Below, one piece after another: positions 41,252 through 48,809 of a stretch of 64,000 bases of DNA. Below the pieces are notes generated by a model. That model worked only from the letters and a program-made list of their open reading frames with translations, did no database searches and was not told the DNA's origin. Both the position numbers and the translations under genes were made by a program. Positions within the stretch are counted from its first letter, which is position 1. The number at the start of each line of letters is the position of its first letter. The DNA comes from JBBQVZ01 sp963695975 (GTDB lineage: Bacteria; Actinomycetota; UBA4738; HRBIN12): assembly GCA_963695975.1 (NCBI GenBank), contig CAVOIB010000010.1, positions 62,001-126,000 of the forward strand, given 5' to 3'.

Positions 41252-42022
41252 TCAGCGGTACTTCACGATGAGCGCGAAGTCCTCCGGTTCCAGGCTTGCG
41301 CCCCCGACGAGTGCGCCGTCGATCTCAGGATGGGCCATGAAGTCGCGGATGTTCCCCGGCTTCACGCTCCCCCCGTACTGCACGCGTACGCCCTGGCTCA
41401 CGGCGTCGCCGAACCGCTCGGCAAGCGCGGCCCGGATCACCTGAACGACTCGGCCGGCATCCGCCGGTTCGGCGGTGCGCCCGGTCCCGATCGCCCAGAT
41501 CGGCTCGTAGGCCACGACGGCCGACGCGGCGTGCTCGGCGGAGACATCCTCGAACGCGCGTTTGACTTGCTGCTGCACCTTTGATTCGGTCCCACCAGCG
41601 TCGCGCTCTTCCGCCGTCTCACCGACGCACACGATCGGGGTCATCGCGTTCGCGACGACGGCGCGTACCTTCTTGTTCACCAGACGGTCGTCCTCTTCGA
41701 AGAGCTGACGCCGCTCCGAGTGGCCGACGATCACGTAGTCGACCCGCAGGGCCACGAGCATCGCCGGTGAGATCTCCCCGGTGAACGCACCCTTCTCCTC
41801 GTGGGAGACGTTCTGTGCCCCGAGGCCGTATTCCAATCGATCGGCATCGATCAGCGTCTGCACCGAACGGAGCGCGGTGTAGGGCGGGCAGATCACGACC
41901 TCGACCCGCTCGGCATCGTCCTTGTCCAGCAGGTAGGACAGCTTCTGCACGGCCTGGATCGCCTCCAGGTGCGTCTTGTGCATCTTCCAGTTCGCCGCGA
42001 TGATCGGGCGTCGTTCGTTCAC
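41252..42022 (-). CDS. tpiA: Triosephosphate isomerase
   Basis: A 256-residue TIM barrel interconverting dihydroxyacetone phosphate and glyceraldehyde 3-phosphate. Motifs: NERRPIIAANWKMHK (catalytic Lys), VIVGHSERR (catalytic His), VVAYEPIWAIGTG (catalytic Glu) and VQYGGSVKPGN (phosphate site). The start overlaps the pgk stop by 4 bases. Confidence 0.97.
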   Translation of the reverse strand: MNERRPIIAANWKMHKTHLEAIQAVQKLSYLLDKDDAERVEVVICPPYTALRSVQTLIDADRLEYGLGAQNVSHEEKGAFTGEISPAMLVALRVDYVIVGHSERRQLFEEDDRLVNKKVRAVVANAMTPIVCVGETAEERDAGGTESKVQQQVKRAFEDVSAEHAASAVVAYEPIWAIGTGRTAEPADAGRVVQVIRAALAERFGDAVSQGVRVQYGGSVKPGNIRDFMAHPEIDGALVGGASLEPEDFALIVKYR

Positions 42023-43200
42023 GGGGACTCCTCCAGGATCGTGATGCCGGGGAGCGCACGCCCTTCCAGGAACTCGAGGGAGGCGCCGCCGCCCGTCGAG
42101 AGATGGTCGAAGCCGTCGTCCAGTCCCGCGGTGCGGATGGCCAGGAGACTATCGCCGCCGCCCACCACGGAGAACGCGTCCGCACCGGCGACCGCGCGCG
42201 CGATCGCGTTCGTCCCGGCCGCGAACGGTTCGAGCTCGAACACGCCCATCGGTCCGTTCCACAGGATCGTCTTCGCCCCGGCGATCGTCCGCGCGAACGA
42301 CGCGATCGTCGCCGGCCCGACGTCGAGCCCCTTCCATCCGTCGGGCACTGCGTCGGCCGGGACCACCCGGGTGGGCGCATCTGAAGCGATCTCCCGTGCG
42401 GCGACGACATCCGACGGGAGCTCGATCGATACGCCTCGTTCCCGCGCCCGGGCAAGCGCCGCGCGCACGTCGTCGAGCCGATCGGGCTCGACGAGGCTTG
42501 CGCCGATGCTGCCGCCCGTCGCGGCGATCAGCGTGAACGCCATCGCTCCCCCGATCAAGAGCGCGTCGACGCGCTCGACGAGGGCCTCGATCGTGCCGAG
42601 CTTGTCGGAGACCTTCGCCCCTCCGAGGATCGCCACGTACGGGCGCTCGGGGTCGCGGAGCAGCCGGCCGAGCACCTCTACCTCATGTTGGAGGAGCCGC
42701 CCCGCAACCGCGGGCCGGCCGCTCGCGAGCATCAGCTCTGGCAGTGCCGAGACGCTCGCGTGCGCGCGATGGGCCGCGCCGAACGCGTCGTCTACATAGA
42801 CGTCGGCAAGCTCGGCCAGCCTCCCGGCGAAGGAGGGATCGTTGGCCTCCTCTCCTGGGTCGAAGCGGAGGTTCTCGAGCAACACCACGGGATCCTCCGG
42901 GAGCTCGGCGGGAGCGGTCTCAGCCAGCGCCTTCACCGGGTGCTCCAACAACTGGGCGAGGCGCTCGCCGACCGGCTCCAGCCTGAGCCCGTCGACGACC
43001 GTTCCTTTCGGCCGCCCCAGGTGCGACGCGAGGACGAGCGATGCACCCGCGCCGAGAAGCTCACGAAGCGTCGGGATCGTCCCCCTGATCCGCGCGTCGT
43101 CGGCGACGGAGCGGCCGGCAAGCGGGACGTTGAAGTCCGCACGGACGAACACGCGCCGACCCGAGAGTTCGCCGAGGTCGTCGAGCGTACGGAGCGTCAC
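42019..43200 (-). CDS. pgk: Phosphoglycerate kinase
   Basis: A 393-residue kinase forming ATP from 1,3-bisphosphoglycerate. Signature VFVRADFNVPL, then LASHLGRPKG, and near the C-terminus GGGDSLLAIR and STGGGASLEFLEG. The correct start is the GTG at 43200, which overlaps the gap stop as GTGA and gives the family length; the longer open frame upstream is a shadow inside gap. Confidence 0.97.
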   Translation of the reverse strand: MTLRTLDDLGELSGRRVFVRADFNVPLAGRSVADDARIRGTIPTLRELLGAGASLVLASHLGRPKGTVVDGLRLEPVGERLAQLLEHPVKALAETAPAELPEDPVVLLENLRFDPGEEANDPSFAGRLAELADVYVDDAFGAAHRAHASVSALPELMLASGRPAVAGRLLQHEVEVLGRLLRDPERPYVAILGGAKVSDKLGTIEALVERVDALLIGGAMAFTLIAATGGSIGASLVEPDRLDDVRAALARARERGVSIELPSDVVAAREIASDAPTRVVPADAVPDGWKGLDVGPATIASFARTIAGAKTILWNGPMGVFELEPFAAGTNAIARAVAGADAFSVVGGGDSLLAIRTAGLDDGFDHLSTGGGASLEFLEGRALPGITILEESP

Positions 43201-44204
43201 CGTGTCGACGCGACCCGTTCCACGAGGTCCACGAGCCTGTTCGAGTAGCCCCACTCGTTGTCGTACCAGCCCATGACCTTGACCATGTTGCCCAGGGCCA
43301 TCGTGAGCGGCGCGTCGAACGTGCACGACGCCGGTGATCCGACGATGTCCGAGGAGACGATCGGCGCCTCGGAGTAGACGAGCACCTTGCTCAGCGGACC
43401 TGACTCGGAGGCCGCCCGGAATGCGCCCTTGACGTCGTCCGCCGAGACGTCTTTCCCGAGGATCGCGGTGAAGTCGGTTATCGATCCGTCGGCCACGGGG
43501 ACGCGGAGCGACTGTCCGTCGAGACGACCCTTCATCGCCTCGAGCACCAGGCTCGTGGCACGCGCCGCACCGGTCGAGGAGGGGATGATGTTGAGCGCGG
43601 CCGCACGCGCCTCACGCAGGTCCTTCGAGGGCCCGTCGACCAGCGCTTGGGTACCCGTGTACGCGTGCACCGTGGTCATCAGCCCACGCTCCACGCCGAA
43701 CACGTCGTCGAGCACCTTCACCATCGGCACGAAGCAGTTGGTGGTGCACGAAGCGTTGGAGATCACCTTGTGCTTCGCAGGGTCGAAGGTGTCGTCGTTC
43801 ACCCCCACCACGAACGTGGCGTCGACATCCTTCCCTGGCGCGGAGATCACGACGACCGGCGCCCCCGCACCCAAGTGCTGGGCCGCCTTGTCTCGGTCGG
43901 TGAACAGCCCCGAGCTCTCTACGACGACGTCAACGCCGAGCTCCTTCCAAGGCAGGGCTTTCGGGTCGCGCTCGGCAAGGATCCTCAGGGTGTCCCCGTC
44001 CACCTTGATCCCGTCGCCGACGACCTCGACGTCGGCTCCGTACGTGCCGAGGATCGTGTCGTACTTGAGCAGATGCGCCATGAGGTCGAGCGAGAGGAGA
44101 TCGTTCGCGGCTACGAAATCGAAGTCCGCTCCACGCTCCTTCGCCGCTCGGAAGAAGTTTCGGCCGATTCGACCGAACCCGTTGATACCGATCTTCGTCG
44201 TCAC
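43197..44204 (-). CDS. gap: Glyceraldehyde-3-phosphate dehydrogenase
   Basis: A 335-residue NAD-dependent enzyme: TKIGINGFGRIGRNFFRA (dinucleotide fold) and ISNASCTTNCFVPMV with the catalytic Cys. GTG start with GAGGAGG 5-6 bases upstream and a TAGGAT box at 44234-44239. First gene of the glycolytic operon and directly after rapZ, without the yvcK-whiA pair that commonly separates them in actinobacteria. Confidence 0.97.
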   Translation of the reverse strand: MTTKIGINGFGRIGRNFFRAAKERGADFDFVAANDLLSLDLMAHLLKYDTILGTYGADVEVVGDGIKVDGDTLRILAERDPKALPWKELGVDVVVESSGLFTDRDKAAQHLGAGAPVVVISAPGKDVDATFVVGVNDDTFDPAKHKVISNASCTTNCFVPMVKVLDDVFGVERGLMTTVHAYTGTQALVDGPSKDLREARAAALNIIPSSTGAARATSLVLEAMKGRLDGQSLRVPVADGSITDFTAILGKDVSADDVKGAFRAASESGPLSKVLVYSEAPIVSSDIVGSPASCTFDAPLTMALGNMVKVMGWYDNEWGYSNRLVDLVERVASTR

Positions 44205-44233
44205 TGCGTCCTCCTCGAGGGCTGGGCAGACCC

Positions 44234-44239
44234 ATCCTA
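44234..44239 (-). promoter_or_regulatory. -10 box of the gap operon
   Basis: TAGGAT 29 bases before the gap GTG, in the 81-base gap after rapZ. The -35 region is not clear. Confidence 0.5.
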
Positions 44240-44285
44240 GCCAGCCGCGGGTGCCTCCGACCGGCGGGACGAGCAGCTCGACGCG

Positions 44286-45191
44286 CTAACTGCGTTCGAG
44301 GTCGCGGTGTTCGACGGTTAAGGGCTGCCCGCGCTCGCGGAAATAGCGGCCGAGGTCCTCTGCAACCACGACCGAACGATGATGACCTCCCGTGCAGCCG
44401 ATCGCGATCGTGAGGTAGGCCTTCCCTTCGTCTACATACCCCGGCACGATCACATCGAAGAGCCCCCGGACGCGCTCGATGAAGTCACGGTACTGCGGCT
44501 GGCCCTCGACGTAGGCACGAACCCGCTCGTCGGTGCCCGGCAACGGGCGAAGCTCGTCGATCCAGTGAGGGTTCGGGAGGAAGCGCACGTCCAGCATCAG
44601 GTCGGCGTCACGGGGGGCACCGTACTTGAAACCGAACGAGATCAGCGAGACCTTCAGCCCGTGCTCGGGCGGCGCCTCGGCGAACGTCTCGCGGATCTTC
44701 TCTCGGAGCTCGTGTGGTGTGAGGTGAGAGGTGTCGATGATCAGATCGGCCTGACCTCGCAGGCTTTCCATCATCAGCCGTTCTTTGCGGATCCCCTCGA
44801 CGACGCGGTCGGCCGGCGCGAGGGGGTGCCGGCGACGCGTGGCCTCGTAACGGTTCACCAGATCATCGTCGGAGGCGTCCAGGTAGAGGATCCGGTAGTC
44901 GATCCGTTCCGTATCGAGATCCTCGAGCGCTTTGGAGAGCTCGCCGAAGAACACGCCGCCGCGCGCGTCGACGACGATCGCGACGCGCGCCGGACCGCCC
45001 GGCCTGGACGCGAGCTCGGCCATCTTCGGGAGCAGGGCCGGGGGCAGGTTGTCGACCACGAAGTAACCGAGATCCTCGAGCGAGTGGGCGGCCTCGGACC
45101 GACCGGCGCCCGACACGCCGGTGATCAGCGTGAACGCGGGGGACGATGATCCGTCGTCGAGATCGGACACGGGATGGACCACGCGCGGCAT
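44286..45191 (-). CDS. rapZ: RapZ-like RNase adapter / nucleotide-binding protein
   Basis: A 301-residue protein with an N-terminal P-loop (ITGVSGAGRSEAAHSLED) and the RapZ C-terminal domain with FGFKYGAPRDADLMLDVRFL and GCTGGHHRSVVVAEDL. In E. coli RapZ guides RNase E to a small RNA; in Gram-positives the homologue is an ATP/GTPase of unclear role. Its ATG shares a base with the uvrC stop, so it is co-translated with uvrC. Confidence 0.95.
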   Translation of the reverse strand: MPRVVHPVSDLDDGSSSPAFTLITGVSGAGRSEAAHSLEDLGYFVVDNLPPALLPKMAELASRPGGPARVAIVVDARGGVFFGELSKALEDLDTERIDYRILYLDASDDDLVNRYEATRRRHPLAPADRVVEGIRKERLMMESLRGQADLIIDTSHLTPHELREKIRETFAEAPPEHGLKVSLISFGFKYGAPRDADLMLDVRFLPNPHWIDELRPLPGTDERVRAYVEGQPQYRDFIERVRGLFDVIVPGYVDEGKAYLTIAIGCTGGHHRSVVVAEDLGRYFRERGQPLTVEHRDLERS

Positions 45192-47068
45192 CAGGCGCTC
45201 ACCCGGTGCGACGTCGCCGGGATGTCATGGAGATGCTGGTACACGGCCTGCGCCAGGTCGGGACCGATCCCCGCCGTCGCCGCGATCTCGTCCGGCGTGG
45301 CCTGACGCAGGCGCGTGAGCGAGCCGAACCGCTTCAGGAGCGCCTTCTTCCGCGTGGGCCCGACGCCGGGAACGTCGTCGAGGGGCGACGCGAGCGCCCG
45401 CTTGGCGCGCTTCTGCCGGTGGTACGTGATCGCGAACCGGTGCGCCTCGTCGCGGATGTGCTGCAGGACGAACAACGCCTCGGATCCGCGTGGGATCATC
45501 AGCGGCTCAGGACGACCGGGAACGTAGACCTCCTCGAGGCGCTTCGCGAGCCCGACGTGGGGGATGTCGAACCCCGACTCGGCGAGGACCTTGCTACAGA
45601 CCCCGAGTTGCCCCTTCCCGCCGTCGAGCACGATGAGCGACGGCGGGTACGAGAAGCGCCGTTTCCGCGTCGGGGCTCCGTCGCGCTCCTCCAGCAGCCG
45701 CGCGAAACGACGGCGGAGCATCTCCTCCATGCTCGCGAAGTCGTCTTGCCCGGGGACGCCCCCGATCGCGAACCGTCGGTAGTCGGCCCGCTTCGGGAGT
45801 CCGTCCTCGAACACCACCATCGATCCGACCTTGTCGGTAGGGCCGAGGTTCGAGATGTCGTAGCACTCGATCCGTAGCGGTGCCTGTGGCATACCCAGCT
45901 GTTCCGCGAGCTCGGCGAGCGCGCGGGACCGTGCCCCGAAGTCGGAGGCGCGCTTCAACTTGTGCCGATGGAACGCCTCGGCCGCGTTGCGCGTGACGGT
46001 CTCCATCAGCTGCCGTTTGGCGCCGCGTTCCGGAACCGCGATCGTGACCTTGGTCTCCCTCCGTGCTGCGAGCCAAGCCTCCAACACCTCATTCCCGTCC
46101 GGGATCGTCGGTACCAGCACGCGCGCCGGCACCTCCTGTCGCTCCATATAGAGCTGGCGGACGAACGAGGCCACGAGCTCGGCTCGATCGAGATCCTCAA
46201 CGCGGTCGACGACCCAGCCCCGCCGGCCGAGGACCCGGCCGCCGCGCACGAAGAACACCTGGAACGCGGCCTCGAGGTCGTCTTCGGCCATCCCCACGAC
46301 GTCGAGATCCTCCGGCTGGGCGAGCACCATCTCCTGGGTCTCCATCGCACGGCGCGCGGCGGCCAGTTGATCGCGGAGCTTGGCGGCCTGTTCGTACTCC
46401 TGGCGCTTTGACGCCTCAATCATCTCGCGCTCGAGCCGAGCGATCACCGGCCGGGTGTTCCCACCCAAGAAGTCGCCGAGCGCATCCACGTCGGCTCGGT
46501 ACGACTCCTCGGTCACGCCTGTGGCCTTCGGCACGCACGGTCCGGAGCACCGGCCGATGTCGTAGTAGAGGCAGGGGCGACCGGCGCGCGCCCGTTGGTC
46601 GAAGAAGCTGTTCGTGCAGGTCCGCACTGGGAAGACGCGCGTGAGCGCGTCGAGCGTGTCGCGGATCGCCCAGGCGTGCCCGTACGGCCCGAAGTACCTG
46701 ACGTTCTTCCGTTTGGCGCCGCGCAGGACCTGCGCCCGCGGCCAGGTCTCCCCCACCGTGAGGGCGAGGAAGGGATACGACTTATCGTCCCGATAACGGA
46801 TGTTGAACCGCGGTCTGTGCGTCTGGATCAGGTTGTACTCGAGCATCAGCGCATCGACCTCGGTGGACGCGAGCATCCACTCGACGCTCACCGCCGCCTC
46901 GGTCATCGCGAGCGTCCGGGGATGCAGCGGCTTGCCCCAATAGCTCGTCACTCGCTTGCGGAGCGAACGGGCCTTGCCCACGTAGACGACCCGGCCGTCG
47001 GCGTCGCGGAAGAGATAGGCGCCCGGCGCGTCGGGGATGTTCGACGTATCGGGTCGTGGAACGCTCAC
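45191..47068 (-). CDS. uvrC: UvrC, excinuclease ABC subunit C
   Basis: A 625-residue nuclease making both incisions in nucleotide excision repair. GIY-YIG domain at the N-terminus (GAYLFRDADGRVVYVGKA), UvrBC-binding UVR motif around 205-240, RNase H-like second nuclease (RIECYDISNLGPTDKVGSMV) and a C-terminal helix-hairpin-helix pair (VPGVGPTRKKALLKRFGS). GTG start 6 bases after TAGGAT without ribosome site, so the message is probably leaderless and possibly PafBC-controlled. Confidence 0.97.
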   Translation of the reverse strand: MSVPRPDTSNIPDAPGAYLFRDADGRVVYVGKARSLRKRVTSYWGKPLHPRTLAMTEAAVSVEWMLASTEVDALMLEYNLIQTHRPRFNIRYRDDKSYPFLALTVGETWPRAQVLRGAKRKNVRYFGPYGHAWAIRDTLDALTRVFPVRTCTNSFFDQRARAGRPCLYYDIGRCSGPCVPKATGVTEESYRADVDALGDFLGGNTRPVIARLEREMIEASKRQEYEQAAKLRDQLAAARRAMETQEMVLAQPEDLDVVGMAEDDLEAAFQVFFVRGGRVLGRRGWVVDRVEDLDRAELVASFVRQLYMERQEVPARVLVPTIPDGNEVLEAWLAARRETKVTIAVPERGAKRQLMETVTRNAAEAFHRHKLKRASDFGARSRALAELAEQLGMPQAPLRIECYDISNLGPTDKVGSMVVFEDGLPKRADYRRFAIGGVPGQDDFASMEEMLRRRFARLLEERDGAPTRKRRFSYPPSLIVLDGGKGQLGVCSKVLAESGFDIPHVGLAKRLEEVYVPGRPEPLMIPRGSEALFVLQHIRDEAHRFAITYHRQKRAKRALASPLDDVPGVGPTRKKALLKRFGSLTRLRQATPDEIAATAGIGPDLAQAVYQHLHDIPATSHRVSA

Positions 47069-47074
47069 CCATCC

Positions 47075-47097
47075 ATCCTAGTGGGAGGCTCCCACAG
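47075..47097 (-). promoter_or_regulatory. uvrC promoter, TANNNT box with PafBC-like upstream element
   Basis: TAGGAT then GGATGG then the GTG start. Exactly 8 bases upstream of TAGGAT lies CTGTGGGAG, matching the mycobacterial motif TTGTCRGTG at 6 of 9 positions. Confidence 0.45.
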
Positions 47098-47116
47098 GCT
47101 CGCAGAACGGGTGGTA

Positions 47117-48809
47117 CTACTTGGCGACGATGAACGTCCCGGTCATGGACGTCGGGTGGAAGTCGCACTGGAAGAAGTAGGTGCCGGCGTCGAGCGCATC
47201 GATGTCGTACGTGACTTGCGTCTGACCGGGGTTCGGGTTCGTGAGCGACGAGAAGAGGGGGCTCTGAAGGTCCGTCGAGCTCGGATAGATAGAGAAGTCG
47301 TGCGCGATGGGGTCCTGGTTGTCGAGCGTCACCGAGAACTTCGTTCCGGGCGTCACCGCGAGGCAGTTCAGGTCGAACAGGGTGTTCAAGGCCACGATCG
47401 TGAGGTCCGTACTTCCGGTGGGCGACGCACGTGCCACCCTGGCTGGGGATCGCCGTCGGCGTCGGGCTCGGCTGCGCGATGAGCAACCCGTCGACATCGG
47501 ACTCCACACCGAGGAGGAGATCCTGCGACGTCACCGCGTACCAGGCGAGGTAGACGTGCGAGCCGTCGGGCGTGACCCCTAGGGAGGGGAACGCCCCACC
47601 GGACGTGCCCGGCGTCTCCACCGGCGTGAACGTCTGGCCGTCGTCGCTCTTCACCAGGGTGACGCCTCCGGCGGCGTCGGCCCAGGTTACGTACGTGGCA
47701 CCGGCATCGTCGGTCGCGATCCCCGTGGTTTGAGACTGGTTGCCCGTGCCGCCCGCGGGTTGGGCATCGGCCACCTTCGCGTTGACCCACCCCGGATCGA
47801 GCGAAGTGGCGACGTAGACGGCGTCGGCCGTGTAGTAGGCCACGTGGACTCCTCCGTCCTTGTCGATCGTGAGCGAGGGAGCGGATGCGGCGACGCCTGC
47901 GTGGATCGTTTCGACGGTCCACGCCGAACCGCTCTGTCGGGCGGCCTTGAGCTCTCCGCTCGATCCATCCACGAAGACAACGATCGGTCCGGTGGGCGTG
48001 ACGCCGATCTGGGCCGGTTCCGGCTGGGCGCATCCCGAGCAGAGGGGGCTCGAGGCGGCGACCTCTGTCTTCCATCCGCTGTTGCTGCCCAGGGTGGCGA
48101 CCCGAACCTCCTGGCCCCTCGCGGTGTCGATCGCGAACGCGACCCAGGGGACACCGTCGGCGTCGACCGCGATCGACGGTCGCCCCACCGGCCCGGCCTG
48201 ATCCAGCCGGGGCCAGGGATAGACCTGTGTCGCGGTGAACGAATCGGTCCCGTCGGCATACCAGACCCCGTCCGGCCCGGTCCACACGACGTGCTTCCCA
48301 CCGTTCGCGTCGAGGGCGATGTCGGTGCCGTTCGTGTTCTTGGCGGTGGCGCCGACCAACGATTCGACCGTCGCCGGTCCATAAGGGATGTAGATCCCCT
48401 TCGGGGTATCTTGCACCTGGGCCGCGGCGCCGCGCGTCCAGATCCCGTCGGCGCTCAGGCTCGCGACGCCCACGGCGGCTCCCTGCTTGGAAGGCGTGGT
48501 TGGGGTCGGGGTCGTAGAGATGAACGGCGCACCGATCGGGCGCGGGATCGGGATGGCGCCCTTCGCGAGGTCACCGGGGAAGATCCAGTACGACAGGTAC
48601 GGGACCCCGTCCGCGTCGAGCGCGACGGCGTTGCCCATCCCCGCGTTGTCCAAGTTGTCGGCCACGAACGGAACGAACGTCACACCTGAGCCGTAGCTCA
48701 CTTTCGCTTCTGGGGGATTGCTGCAAGCGGCCGCCAACAGCGCCGCCGCGCACGAAATGATCACCAGGCGCCTGGACACGTCGGCGGGGATACTAGCAAG
48801 CATCCTCAC
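47117..48809 (-). pseudogene. Lipoprotein with beta-propeller-like repeats and C-terminal cupredoxin, frameshifted
   Basis: The first frame encodes a lipoprotein signal (LVIISCAAALLAAAC, Cys29) and about 425 residues of repeated units of the kind DADGVPYLSYW / DKDGGVHVAYYTADAVYVAT, probably a beta-propeller, then a Pro/Thr linker (QPSPTPTAIPSQ). There the frame becomes Arg/His-rich nonsense while the next frame starts ASPTGSTDLTIVALNTLF and encodes a cupredoxin with copper ligands in IAHDFSIY and FFQCDFHPTSMTGTF, ending at 47117. One base in the linker (about 47430-47445) explains both. The gene starts at or just after the uvrA stop. Confidence 0.7.

Noticed and set aside
46782..47430. Continuation of the propeller lipoprotein frame across the cupredoxin and into uvrC
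   Set aside because: Arg/His/Pro-rich translation without domain character; the other frame is clearly the real one there.
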